Made by a program: the position numbers and the translations under genes
Part shown: piece by piece, positions 1-9,964 of the stretch
Layout: every line of letters begins with the position of its first letter
Position numbering within the stretch: the stretch's first letter is position 1
The notes under the pieces: generated by a model
What the model was told of the DNA's origin: nothing
What the model saw: only the letters and a program-made list of their open reading frames with translations
Databases searched by the model: none
Origin: Bog-473 sp963726135
GTDB taxonomy: Bacteria > Actinomycetota > Acidimicrobiia > Acidimicrobiales > RAAP-2
Reading direction: 5' to 3'
Assembly (NCBI GenBank): GCA_963726135.1
Contig: CAVSBE010000001.1
Span: 310,001-374,000, forward strand
DNA: 64,000 bases

Positions 1-1031
1 TGACGGGAGAGCTCCGTCGTGGCGTCGAGGTGCGTGAACGTAGTGAACGGCGCCGGGTCGGTGTAGTCGTCGGCGGGCACGTAGACCGCCTGCAGCGAGG
101 TGATCGACTTTCCCTTGGTCGAGGTGATCCGCTCCTGCAACTCGCCCATCTCGTCGGCCAGCGTGGGCTGGTAGCCCACGGCCGAGGGCATCCGGCCGAG
201 CAGGGTGGAGACCTCCGAGCCCGCCTGGACGAAGCGGAAGATGTTGTCGATGAAGAGCAGCACGTCCTGGTTCTGCACGTCGCGGAAGTACTCGGCCATG
301 GTGAGGGCGGCCAGGCCGACACGCAGGCGGACGCCGGGGGGCTCGTCCATCTGGCCGTAGACGAGGGCGGCCTTGTCGATAACGCCGGACTCCTGCATCT
401 CGAGCCACATGTCGGTGCCTTCGCGGGTGCGCTCCCCCACGCCGGCGAACACGGAGACGCCACCGTGCTGCTGGGCCACCCGGTGGATCATCTCCTGGAT
501 GATCACGGTCTTGCCCACGCCGGCCCCGCCGAAGAGGCCGATTTTGCCGCCCTGCACGTAGGGCTCGAGCAGATCGATGACCTTGATGCCCGTCTCGAAC
601 ATGAGCGACCTGGGCTCCAGCTGGTCGAACGCCGGCGCGTTGCGGTGGATCTCCCAGTACTCCTCGACCCCCTCGATCGAGTCGGTGTCGAGCGGCTGAC
701 CGAGCACGTTGAAGACGTGGCCGAGCACCGCGTTGCCCACCGGGACCGAGATGCCGCGACCGAGGTTGCGCACTGCGGCACCCCGGATGAGGCCGTCGGT
801 CTGCTGCATGCAGATGCACCGGACCCGCCCGTCTCCGATCTGCTGGGCCACCTCCGCCGTGACCTGGTGCGACGACCCGTCGAGCTCGATGGTGAACTCG
901 ACGGCGTGATTGATCTCAGGCAGGGCGTGGGGCGGGAACTCGACGTCGATCACGGGCCCGGCGATGGCGACCACCCGGCCGTCCTCGAGCGATCCGGCCG
1001 GCACGGTGTCCTGCATGGTGGTGGTGGTCAT
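1..1031 (-). CDS. atpD: F1Fo ATP synthase subunit beta (partial)
   Basis: Catalytic beta subunit of the F1 head, which makes ATP from ADP and phosphate as gamma rotates. The first 343 codons are present and the C-terminus lies beyond the left edge. Translation of the minus strand shows the Walker A loop GGAGVGKT near residue 160, the GERTREG motif carrying the catalytic Glu, and LLFIDNIFRF as Walker B. The ATG at 1029-1031 begins MTTTTMQDTV, and the gene lies 4 bp downstream of the atpG stop. It is part of the minus-strand atp operon, and atpC (epsilon) presumably follows outside the window. Confidence 0.97.
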   Translation of the reverse strand, partial: MTTTTMQDTVPAGSLEDGRVVAIAGPVIDVEFPPHALPEINHAVEFTIELDGSSHQVTAEVAQQIGDGRVRCICMQQTDGLIRGAAVRNLGRGISVPVGNAVLGHVFNVLGQPLDTDSIEGVEEYWEIHRNAPAFDQLEPRSLMFETGIKVIDLLEPYVQGGKIGLFGGAGVGKTVIIQEMIHRVAQQHGGVSVFAGVGERTREGTDMWLEMQESGVIDKAALVYGQMDEPPGVRLRVGLAALTMAEYFRDVQNQDVLLFIDNIFRFVQAGSEVSTLLGRMPSAVGYQPTLADEMGELQERITSTKGKSITSLQAVYVPADDYTDPAPFTTFTHLDATTELSR

Positions 1032-1035
1032 TGGG

Positions 1036-1944
1036 TCAAGCTCCCTTCGCTTGGCGGAGCGCCTCGGCCCCGCCGACGATCTCCATGATCTCGGTGGTGA
1101 TGGCGTCCTGACGGGCCCGGTTCATCACGCGCGTCAAGGTGCGGACGAGCTCGTCCGCGTTGTCGGTGGCAGCAGCCATCGCCCGCTGCTGGGCGGTGAA
1201 GAACGATGCCGCGCCCTCCAGTAGCGCGGCGAAGATCTCCGCCTCGAGGGCCCGCGGGGCCAGCCCGAGCAGTAGCTTCGGGGGCTCGGGCTCGAACTCG
1301 GTGTAGCCCTCGAGTTTCCCCTCGTCCTGCTCGCCCTCTTCGTCCGTTCCTTCGGGCAGGGGGAGCGGCAGCAGCTGCTGCCGCTCGACGCGCTGGGTCC
1401 CGGCGGAGATGAAGCGCGTCGAGACCATCTCAATGAGGTCGATGTCGCCCGACGCGAACGGTGCGGCCACAACCGCCGCGATGTGCCTGGCGTCGGCGAA
1501 CTCGGGGCGGTCGGCGAAACCGACGAACGACTGCGCCGTCTCGACGCCTCGGTAGCGGAAGTAGGGAGGGGCCTTCTTGCCAACCGACCACACCGTCACC
1601 TCCGCGCCGTTGCTCCGGTGCTCGGCAACGAGCCGCTCGGTGGCGCGCAGCACACCGGAGTTGTAGGACCCGGCCAGGCCCCGGTCGCCGGCGATCGCGA
1701 GGATCCCGACATGGCGCGGGGACTCGGGTGTGCCCAGGAGTCGCCTGGCCGCTGTCGGATCGGCCGCCGCGGTGACGCGCAGGACCCGCTCCATCCCTTC
1801 GCGGAAGGACCGGTTGGCCGCGATCCGCGTCTGGGCGCGCACGATACGCGAGGCGGCGATGAGCTCCATGGCCTTGGTGATCTTCCTCGTGGACTGCACG
1901 CTGCGGATACGGCGGCGCAGGATCCGCTCTTGGCCTCCGGCCAT
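1036..1944 (-). CDS. atpG: F1Fo ATP synthase subunit gamma
   Basis: Central rotor stalk of F1 that transmits rotation from the c-ring to the catalytic sites. The product is 302 residues, normal for the family. The N-terminal coiled-coil helix carries the family signature RIRSVQSTRKITKAMELIAA, and the C-terminal helix reads NRARQDAITTEIMEIVGGAEAL. An insertion rich in Asp/Glu (about residues 190-215, PEGTDEEGEQDEGKLEG) resembles the gamma-subunit loop insertion of actinobacteria. The gene lies 3 bp downstream of atpA and 4 bp upstream of atpD in the operon. Confidence 0.97.
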   Translation of the reverse strand: MAGGQERILRRRIRSVQSTRKITKAMELIAASRIVRAQTRIAANRSFREGMERVLRVTAAADPTAARRLLGTPESPRHVGILAIAGDRGLAGSYNSGVLRATERLVAEHRSNGAEVTVWSVGKKAPPYFRYRGVETAQSFVGFADRPEFADARHIAAVVAAPFASGDIDLIEMVSTRFISAGTQRVERQQLLPLPLPEGTDEEGEQDEGKLEGYTEFEPEPPKLLLGLAPRALEAEIFAALLEGAASFFTAQQRAMAAATDNADELVRTLTRVMNRARQDAITTEIMEIVGGAEALRQAKGA

Positions 1945-1947
1945 GGG

Positions 1948-3470
<1,523 letters not shown>

Positions 3471-3471
<1 letters not shown>

Positions 3472-4421
3472 CAGTTTGCTCCCTCCGTCTCTGCTGTCGT
3501 CGTGTCGTGCCGGCTCCTGCGGCCGAACGCGGTCGACTGCCACGTCGCCGGGACGAGGTGCTCACGCAACGCGTCGATACGCCCCCGGGCCGTTGCGTCC
3601 ACCTGGAGGTCACCGATCCGGATCAGGGCGCCGCTGAGCAACGCCTCGTCGATGACCACCTGGAGCTCGACCGGCTGGCCGGCCAACCCGGCCAGCGAGT
3701 CGCCGAGCATGGTCTGTTGCGTCTCGTCGATGGGGGCCGCGGCGCGCACGCGGGCGATGCGCCAGCCGCGGGCTGCCGCCGCCTGCTCGACCAGGAACTC
3801 CACCGTGCCCACGAAGTCACGCGCCCGGCCACCGGACGTCACGTAGCGGACCAGCGCCAGCGTGGCCGCCGGCACCTTGCCCTCCAAGAGCTCGCCCACG
3901 AGGCCCTGGCGCGCCGCCACGTCGAGGTCTCGGTCGGTCAGGGCCGCCCGCAGGTGCGGCGTGGCGGCCACGATCCTCCCGAACCGGAAGAGGTCGTCCT
4001 CCAGCGATTCGAGCTGCTCGTACGACATGTCCTCGTGCAACGCCGTGGCGTAGCCGGCCACCCGGCCGCGCGCCTGGGTCAGGCTCAGCTGCGGCTCTTC
4101 GATCACGCGGCCTTGGGCTTCGTGCCAGGCCCGCGAGGCCAGCCAGCTCAACGCCGCGGGCAACTCCGGTGCCGGCACCACCAGGCAGGCGTAGGCGGCC
4201 AACCGCCGGGCCTCGGCGGTGACCTTGCCCTCGAGCAGTTCGAGCATGACGGCCCGCCGGACCCGCCCGGGCTGGGACGTGTCGGTGAGCGCGGCGCGCA
4301 GTGGCGGGTTGCTCAGGGTCTGCCGCTCAATCGCCGCCAGGTCGTCGGCGATCGCCCCGATGGTGGACCGGTCGGCCGCGTCGAGGACGGCAGCGGTGTA
4401 TCCCTGCAGCGTCGGGTTCAC
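3471..4421 (-). CDS. atpH: F1Fo ATP synthase subunit delta, extended form
   Basis: Peripheral-stalk subunit linking subunit b to the top of F1. The GTG at 4419-4421 overlaps the atpF stop as GTGA. The protein is 316 residues, against about 180 in E. coli. The extra length appears to be an N-terminal duplication: LRAALTD followed 20-25 residues later by LLEGKV occurs at about residues 40-70 and again at about 165-200. The C-terminal part (VVIDEALLSGALIRIGD, RGRIDALREHL) is the usual membrane-proximal delta domain. Start choice rests on the overlap. Confidence 0.93.
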
Positions 4422-4957
4422 GGGCGCGTCCCGGCGTTGGCGGCCGCGCCCCCTGCCGTGTCGGCTCGCAGCGCGGCGACGGCCTCGTCGATCAGGTCGC
4501 GGTGCGCCTCGTAGTTCACCTCGCGCCCGATGACCCGCTCGACCACCTCCATGACGATCTCTCCCATCCGCGCCGCAGCCTCCTCGATCGCCCGCTGGCG
4601 GGCCAGGTCGATCTCGATCTCGGCGTTGCCCACGATGCGCTCGTACTCGGTCTGGGCTCTTGCCTGGGCGTCGACCCGCACCTGCTCCGCCGTCCGGTTG
4701 GCCTGCGCCACGATCTCGCGGGCCTGGTGGCGCGCCTCCTCGAGCACCCCCCGGCGCTCGTCGTCGGCTGCCTCCGCATCGGCCCGCGCTCTGTCTGCGG
4801 CCTCGAGCGAGTCCTTGATCTTCGCCTGGCGCTCCTCCATCGCCTTGTTGATGGGGGGGAGCACCCACTTGTAGATGGCGAGGATCAGGATGATGGAGAC
4901 GATCAGCTCAATGAAGAACGTCCCATTGGGCAGAAGGAAGATGCCTGCTGTGGTCAT
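4418..4957 (-). CDS. atpF: F1Fo ATP synthase subunit b
   Basis: Peripheral-stalk b subunit, 179 residues. One N-terminal membrane segment (FFIELIVSIILILAIYKWVL, about residues 14-33) is followed by a long Glu/Arg/Ala-rich coiled coil (KAMEERQAKIKDSLEAADRA and onward) that dimerises and reaches up to delta. The short form contrasts with mycobacteria, where one b is fused to delta. Here delta is separate and overlaps by 4 bp. The gap of 54 bp to atpE upstream is the only sizeable one in this part of the operon. Confidence 0.96.
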   Translation of the reverse strand: MTTAGIFLLPNGTFFIELIVSIILILAIYKWVLPPINKAMEERQAKIKDSLEAADRARADAEAADDERRGVLEEARHQAREIVAQANRTAEQVRVDAQARAQTEYERIVGNAEIEIDLARQRAIEEAAARMGEIVMEVVERVIGREVNYEAHRDLIDEAVAALRADTAGGAAANAGTRP

Positions 4958-5011
4958 GATGCTCTCGGTCTCCGGGTTCTCTCCGGCACGTGGACGGTGG
5001 GATGCGCTCGG

Positions 5012-5284
5012 CTAGGCGGTGATGCTCTTGGCGGCGAAGACGTAGACGAACACAACCATGAAAAGCAGGTTGATGAAGTACATGGCCTCCACCAGGCCGA
5101 CGGTCAGGAAGAAGTACTGACGGGCCTTGGCCTCGATCTCCGGCTGCCGGGCGATGGCGGCAATGGTCTGCGATCCGGCCAGGCCGTCGCCGACCGCGGC
5201 GCCGATGGCGCCACCGCCGAGTGCGAGCCCACCGCCGACGAGCGCGCCGGCGACACGTATCGAAGCTTCAACTGATCCTGCCAT
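5012..5284 (-). CDS. atpE: F1Fo ATP synthase subunit c
   Basis: Proteolipid of the proton-driven c-ring, 90 residues. Two membrane helices form a hairpin: a Gly/Ala-rich first helix (GGGLALGGGAIGAAVGDGL) and a second (FFLTVGLVEAMYFINLLFMV) that carries the proton-binding Glu. The polar loop ARQPE contacts gamma and epsilon. Proton rather than sodium coupling is likely but cannot be settled from this sequence alone. An AAAGGAGAG ribosome site lies just upstream of the ATG at 5284. Confidence 0.97.
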   Translation of the reverse strand: MAGSVEASIRVAGALVGGGLALGGGAIGAAVGDGLAGSQTIAAIARQPEIEAKARQYFFLTVGLVEAMYFINLLFMVVFVYVFAAKSITA

Positions 5285-5354
5285 GTTTCTCTCCTTTGTT
5301 GAGATCGTGTTCGGGTAGTTGGTCGGTCCTACAGGTCCCGCCTCTCGGGGCCTC

Positions 5355-6086
5355 CTAGTGGCTGTCCCGGCTCATGCCCATGCCGAGGTACATGATGGTG
5401 AGGAGTCCGAAGATGAAGGCCTGGATCGCGCCGATGAACAGCTCGTCGAAGGGCTTCCAGACCAGGAGGCCGATCCACGACGCGTAGGGCGGGATCAGCG
5501 TCACGATGACCGCGATCATGAGCACACCCGAGAAGATGTTGCCGAAGAGCCGGAAAGTCAGCGTGATCGGCTTCGTGATCTCCTCAATGATGTTGATGGG
5601 CGTGAGAGCGGCATACGGCTGGGCGTAGTGCTTGAAGTAGCCGCCCCAGCCGCGCGCCTTCACCGAGTTGTAGTGCACGAGGAAGAAGACGGTGAGGGCG
5701 AGGGCGAGCGGCAGGTTGACGTCCCCGGTCGGCGGGGCGAGGAACCCGGGGTCCCCGCTGGGGACGAAGGCGAGCCAGTTGCAGATGAGGATGAAGAAGA
5801 AGACCGTGACGCCCAGGCCAACGAAGGGGATGCCCTCGGGGCCAATGGCCGACTGGGCAAGGTCGGAGACCTGCTCGACCAGGGTCTCCCAGAAGAGCTG
5901 CAGCTTCCCTGGTACCCCCGAGGTGACCTTGGCGCGCATGCGCAGCCCCAGACCGAGCACGATGGCCGCCGCGATGAGCGTGGTCCACACCACGTCCAGG
6001 TAAATGGTGAGCCCACCGACGTGCACCACGCCGTGGTGTTCACCGATCGTGATGTTGCCGCTGGCGAGCACGAAGTGGTTGCTCAC
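5355..6086 (-). CDS. atpB: F1Fo ATP synthase subunit a
   Basis: Membrane stator subunit forming the two proton half-channels next to the c-ring. The product is 243 residues with about six membrane segments. The essential stator Arg is visible in ITLTFRLFGNIFSG, and the last helix reads LFIGAIQAFIFGLLTIMYLG. The GTG at 6084-6086 overlaps the atpI stop as GTGA. The open frame extends further upstream through atpI in another frame, and that part is not coding for subunit a. Confidence 0.95.
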   Translation of the reverse strand: MSNHFVLASGNITIGEHHGVVHVGGLTIYLDVVWTTLIAAAIVLGLGLRMRAKVTSGVPGKLQLFWETLVEQVSDLAQSAIGPEGIPFVGLGVTVFFFILICNWLAFVPSGDPGFLAPPTGDVNLPLALALTVFFLVHYNSVKARGWGGYFKHYAQPYAALTPINIIEEITKPITLTFRLFGNIFSGVLMIAVIVTLIPPYASWIGLLVWKPFDELFIGAIQAFIFGLLTIMYLGMGMSRDSH

Positions 6087-6502
6087 TGGATCCCCTGGGA
6101 GATCACGACGCGGCCGACGTTGACCACGAAGAGCAGTTGGAAGATGACGAGGCCGGCCACGGCGCCGATGCCGAGCGCGCCGTTCAGCAGCATGAGGCCG
6201 ATGCAGATGAGCGTGATGACACCCAGTCGCGTCACGCTCTTGGTGCCCATGGCACGCCGGAGCACTTTGTTGTTGGTCTCGCCGGCGGTGTTGAGCTTGG
6301 CCACACCGGCATCGAGGAAGCGGAGGTTCACCACCGCCATTGCCAGCCCGATGGCCAGGCCGAGCGCGGCCCAGGGCACAGACAGCAGCAGGGTGATCAC
6401 GATCGCGGCCGCGCCCACGATGATGGCGGACACGATCGTGCGCCGCAGCACCTTGGCCAGCGCGTTGCCCCCGAGGTCCGAGAGCCCGTCGAGCATGTTC
6501 AC
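6083..6502 (-). CDS. atpI: ATP synthase protein I family membrane protein
   Basis: Small four-helix membrane protein of 139 residues at the head of the atp operon, where AtpI (ATP-synt_I family) is normally encoded. AtpI is thought to help c-ring assembly, and this role is inferred from family and position. Hydrophobic segments run about 22-42, 44-65, 88-106 and 110-131 (IGAVAGLVIFQLLFVVNV). The start is GTG at 6500-6502 or ATG at 6494-6496. The stop overlaps atpB by 4 bp, indicating coupling. Confidence 0.8.
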   Translation of the reverse strand: MNMLDGLSDLGGNALAKVLRRTIVSAIIVGAAAIVITLLLSVPWAALGLAIGLAMAVVNLRFLDAGVAKLNTAGETNNKVLRRAMGTKSVTRLGVITLICIGLMLLNGALGIGAVAGLVIFQLLFVVNVGRVVISQGIQ

Positions 6503-6512
6503 GCACCTGCCT

Positions 6513-6746
6513 CTACAGGTAGGTGCGGATCTGCTTGATCACGCTCAGGGCCGCCGCGGCCAGCCCCAACGCCAGTCCCACCAGCAGGAAGGCCGGCGCC
6601 GTGTGCAACGCGCTGTCCACCCAGAGTCCGAGGCCCAGGCCGACCGCCACGCAGACGGCGGCCGAGAGCCCCATGCTCAGGAACGCCGTGGCGCCGGGCA
6701 GCGGCTTCGGCGCTTCCGGCGGTGACGATTCGCCCGAGTCGCTCAC
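6513..6746 (-). CDS. AtpZ-like small membrane protein (ATPase gene 1 family)
   Basis: A 77-residue protein with a polar N-terminus (MSDSGESSPPEAPKPLPG) and two membrane helices separated by a short turn, FLSMGLSAAVCVAVGLGLGL and APAFLLVGLALGLAAAALS. This is the layout of the AtpZ/AtpQ-type proteins that open many atp operons; such proteins have been proposed to take part in magnesium or calcium handling or in Fo assembly. The gene lies 10 bp upstream of atpI. The 180 bp between it and the wecA-like gene may hold the operon promoter, though no clear element was seen. Confidence 0.72.
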   Translation of the reverse strand: MSDSGESSPPEAPKPLPGATAFLSMGLSAAVCVAVGLGLGLWVDSALHTAPAFLLVGLALGLAAAALSVIKQIRTYL

Positions 6747-6927
6747 CCGGATGGGCGCGCACGACGAGACTCACTTGACCACGCATGCGACTGCTGCCCC
6801 CTTATGCGGTGCGTGGCGCGCCGGAGTCCATCGGCCGCGCGGCCGCGACGGCAGCAACGGACGAGGCGAGGTGGACGGGGTACACAGCCCTCATCTTCGC
6901 ATCCCGGCCCAGATGGCGTCCAAACGG

Positions 6928-8136
6928 TCACGACGGGAACCGGACCACCTCGCTGACCTTCGGGGCCTCCTCGGATCGGGGTGGAACGCCCTGGTCCGGG
7001 CCCTCGTCCTCGTCCTCGTCCTCGTCGTCGCCGTTGCCCCTGCGTAGGCCGGGATGGAAGAAGGTGTAGAGACCCACTCCCAGGGCCGCAGCGCCGATGG
7101 GGATGAACGCGTTGACCTGGTGCACGAAGAGGGGGAACAGGAGGAAGCTGGACAGAATTGCCGTCCAGGCCCACAGGATGATGACACTCCGGCGCGGCCC
7201 GTGGCCGAGGCGGAGCAGGCGGTGATGGATGTGCTCCTTGTCAGGGGTGTCGAAACCAGTCCCCCGGGCCGTCCGTCGGACGAAGGCGAACGCCATGTCG
7301 ACCAGGGGGACCCCCAGGATCAGTATCGGGATGAACAGGGGTGCGAAGAAGAAGTAGGTCACGCCGCTGATGGGCACGGCGGTAGGGACGCGGCCGCCGA
7401 TCACCATGGTCGACGCGGCCATCAAGAGCCCGAGGAAGTGTGCTCCGGCGTCACCCATGAAGATGCGGGCGGGGTTGAAGTTGAACGGGAGGAAGCCGAG
7501 GCAGATCCCGCACGCGATGACGGCCACCAACGGTCCGATGTTGTCGCTCGGGAGGAGGCCGAGCCCCATGAGGCGGATCCCGTAGACCGCAAGGGCACCA
7601 CCGCCGATGGCGACCACACCGGCGGCGAGCCCATCGAGGCCGTCGATCAAGTTGACGGCGTTGGTCAGCGCGATGACCCACGCCGCCGTGATGAGCGGGA
7701 TGATGCCGGGCGTCAGGACGAAGAAGCCGGCGAGCGGGATCTTGAGCTCGTACATCGTCACGCCGCTGAAGTAGAGGATGCTGGCGGCCAGGACCTGACC
7801 GGCCATCTTGGCCGGAGCCGACATGTCCCGGACGTCGTCGATCAGCCCCACCGCGAACATCGCACCCGCGGCCAGCACGACTCCGACCATTTCCGGGGAG
7901 TCCTGGAAGATGTGGCGCAGTTTCGGCGTGGCGGCCGCGCCCAGGACGGCCACGAGGAATCCCATGAACATGGCGGCGCCACCGCCATAGGGAATCGCTT
8001 TGGTGTGCACGGTGCGCTCGCCCGGAAGGGCGATGTAACCGACGCGGACCGCGATGCGCTTGGCCGGAATCGTCAGAGCGGCGGTTGCCGCCGCGGCGAC
8101 CACCAGGATCAGGCCGTACCAGCCGAGATCGGGCAC
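6928..8136 (-). CDS. wecA: Polyprenyl-phosphate sugar-1-phosphate transferase (WecA/TagO/MraY family)
   Basis: Multi-pass membrane enzyme of 402 residues that transfers a sugar-1-phosphate (GlcNAc-1-P in WecA) onto decaprenyl or undecaprenyl phosphate, starting a cell-wall polymer. The family motifs are all visible: AVGLIDDVRD (paired Asp), NAVNLIDGLDGLAAG, FNFNPARIFMGDAGAHFLG and the HIHHRLL histidine motif of the WecA branch. The GTG at 8134-8136 lies 7 bp after the glyA stop. The C-terminal tail of about 40 residues is strongly acidic (GDDEDEDEDEGPDQG). Its place beside atp matches rfe/wecA of mycobacteria. Confidence 0.9.
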   Translation of the reverse strand: MPDLGWYGLILVVAAAATAALTIPAKRIAVRVGYIALPGERTVHTKAIPYGGGAAMFMGFLVAVLGAAATPKLRHIFQDSPEMVGVVLAAGAMFAVGLIDDVRDMSAPAKMAGQVLAASILYFSGVTMYELKIPLAGFFVLTPGIIPLITAAWVIALTNAVNLIDGLDGLAAGVVAIGGGALAVYGIRLMGLGLLPSDNIGPLVAVIACGICLGFLPFNFNPARIFMGDAGAHFLGLLMAASTMVIGGRVPTAVPISGVTYFFFAPLFIPILILGVPLVDMAFAFVRRTARGTGFDTPDKEHIHHRLLRLGHGPRRSVIILWAWTAILSSFLLFPLFVHQVNAFIPIGAAALGVGLYTFFHPGLRRGNGDDEDEDEDEGPDQGVPPRSEEAPKVSEVVRFPS

Positions 8137-8143
8137 GTGCGAG

Positions 8144-9427
8144 CTAGCCCACGAGATCTGGATACGGCGGGAAGGTTGCACACAGCGCGGCGACCTCCTT
8201 GCGGACGGCGGCGATCTCACCGTCGTCCTTGCGGGCCTTGAGCGTGCGCACGATCAGATCGGCGACGACGGCCATCTGTGCCGTCCCCATACCCGCCGTC
8301 GTCTCGGCGGCCGTCCCGAGGCGCAGTCCGGAGGTGAGGAAGGGCGAACGGGGATCGTCAGGGATGGTGTTGCGGTTGCAGGTGATGCCGGCCCGGTCCA
8401 GGACCTCTTGGGCCTCCTTGCCGGTGAGATCCGCGTCGAAGGGCCTCAGATCGACCAGCAGCATGTGGTTGTCGGTGCCGCCCGAGACCAGGCGGAACCC
8501 GTGCCCGGAGAGGGCATCGGCCAGCGAGGCGGCGTTGGCGAGCACCTGCGCGGCGTAGCGGCCGAACTCCGGCGTGGCCGCCTCGGCGAAGGCCACCGCC
8601 TTGGCCGCGATGACGTGCTCGAGCGGTCCACCTTGGAGCCCCGGGAACACGGCGCTGTCGATCTTCTTGGCCAGGTCCTGCCCGCACAGGATCGCCCCGC
8701 CGCGGGGGCCCCGCAGCGTCTTGTGGGTGGTCAAGGTGACGACGTCGGCCACGCCCACCGGGCTCGGGTGCACGCCACCCGCGATGAGGCCCGCCGGGTG
8801 GGCGGCGTCGAACATGAACAGCGCCCCCACCGAGTCGGCGATCTCACGGAAGGGAACGGGGTCGATGACGCGGGCATAGGCGGTCGAGCCGGCGACGATC
8901 AACGCAGGCTTCTCCGTCTTGGCGAGGTGGGCCACCTGGTCGAAGTCGATGACCTCGCCCGGGCTCCCCTCGTCCTGGGACTCCGGCGTCACACCGTAGG
9001 AGACGAAACGCCAGAACTTCGAAACGATCGAGGCGGGCGACCCGTGCGTCAGGTGCCCGCCATGGTCGAGCCGCATCGCGAGGATGGTCGCCCCCGGTTC
9101 GAGGAGTGCCTGATAGGCAGCGAGGTTGGCGTTGGCCCCGGCGTGGGGCTGGACGTTGGCATGTTCGGCACCGAACAGGGCTGTGGCACGGGTGCGGGCC
9201 AGGTCCTCGACCTCGTCGATGATCTGGTTGCCCCCGTAGTACCGCCGCCCCGGGTAACCCTCGCTGTACTTGTTGGTCAGCACCGAGCCCGATGCGGCCA
9301 GCACGGCGGTCGAGGTGAAGTTCTCCGACGCGATCAGCTGGAGCGTCGTCTGCTGGCGGTTGAGCTCCTGGCCGATGAGGCCGGCCACCTCGGGGTCGGC
9401 GGCCAGTGCGGTCTCGTGACTGCTCAT
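8144..9427 (-). CDS. glyA: Serine hydroxymethyltransferase
   Basis: PLP enzyme that interconverts serine and glycine and charges tetrahydrofolate with one-carbon units. The product is 427 residues. The PLP lysine sits in LTTHKTLRGPRGG (about residue 230). Other signatures are NKYSEGYPGRRYYGGN near the N-terminus and NHMLLVDLR. The ATG at 9425-9427 overlaps the rpiB stop as ATGA, so the large open frame continuing upstream is not part of the gene. In mycobacteria this interval of the rho-atp region lacks glyA, so the placement beside rpiB is a local feature. Confidence 0.96.
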   Translation of the reverse strand: MSSHETALAADPEVAGLIGQELNRQQTTLQLIASENFTSTAVLAASGSVLTNKYSEGYPGRRYYGGNQIIDEVEDLARTRATALFGAEHANVQPHAGANANLAAYQALLEPGATILAMRLDHGGHLTHGSPASIVSKFWRFVSYGVTPESQDEGSPGEVIDFDQVAHLAKTEKPALIVAGSTAYARVIDPVPFREIADSVGALFMFDAAHPAGLIAGGVHPSPVGVADVVTLTTHKTLRGPRGGAILCGQDLAKKIDSAVFPGLQGGPLEHVIAAKAVAFAEAATPEFGRYAAQVLANAASLADALSGHGFRLVSGGTDNHMLLVDLRPFDADLTGKEAQEVLDRAGITCNRNTIPDDPRSPFLTSGLRLGTAAETTAGMGTAQMAVVADLIVRTLKARKDDGEIAAVRKEVAALCATFPPYPDLVG

Positions 9428-9900
9428 GGCGTCCCTTCGGATGGAATGTGCCGGGCGAGCTCGCAGTCGAGGCCCGCCAGTTTCTCGAGACGCACGTCGT
9501 GGCGTCCGTGCTCCTCCGACGCCTCCAGGAAGGCGGCGAGGGCGTCGACAGCGACGGTGGCGCCCGTCGTGCGGCCGCCGACGCAGAACACGTTGGCATG
9601 GTTGTGCCGCCGAGCCAGGGCGGCCGTGGACACGTCGTGGATCACCGCGGCCCGGACGCCAGGGATCTTGTTCGCAGCCATGGCGATGCCGTTGCCGGTC
9701 CCGCAGACGCAGACGCCCAGATCGGCCGACCCGTCGGCGACGGCGCGGCCCACCGCGGCCCCGAAGTCCGGGTAGTCGACGGCAAGGCACGGGTCCGACG
9801 TCCCGTGGTCGTCCACGACGTGGCCCTGGGCGGCCAACTCGGCCTTCAGGATCTCCTTGAGATCGAAGCCGGCGTGATCCGAGCCGACGGCGACGCGCAT
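9424..9900 (-). CDS. rpiB: Ribose-5-phosphate isomerase B
   Basis: Interconverts ribose-5-phosphate and ribulose-5-phosphate in the pentose phosphate pathway. The product is 158 residues, the normal RpiB/LacAB size. The N-terminal SDHAGFDLK supplies substrate-binding Asp and His, the active-site region reads CVCGTGNGIAMAANK, and ARRHNHANV supplies the second His/Arg group. The ATG is at 9898-9900. It heads the rpiB-glyA-wecA unit and is divergent from the thiolase-like gene, with 64 bp between the starts. Confidence 0.94.
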   Translation of the reverse strand: MRVAVGSDHAGFDLKEILKAELAAQGHVVDDHGTSDPCLAVDYPDFGAAVGRAVADGSADLGVCVCGTGNGIAMAANKIPGVRAAVIHDVSTAALARRHNHANVFCVGGRTTGATVAVDALAAFLEASEEHGRHDVRLEKLAGLDCELARHIPSEGTP

Positions 9901-9949
9901 GGGCACCGAGTCTACCGGTGCCACCGGGAGCCCCCGAGTCGTGAACCGG

Positions 9950-9955
9950 TACGCT
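9950..9955 (+). promoter_or_regulatory. Possible -10 box of a leaderless gene
   Basis: TACGCT fits the TANNNT consensus and lies 9 bp before the ATG at 9965, with no Shine-Dalgarno sequence between. This spacing suits a leaderless transcript. No convincing -35 box is visible. Confidence 0.35.
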
Positions 9956-9964
9956 GCCCGGTCC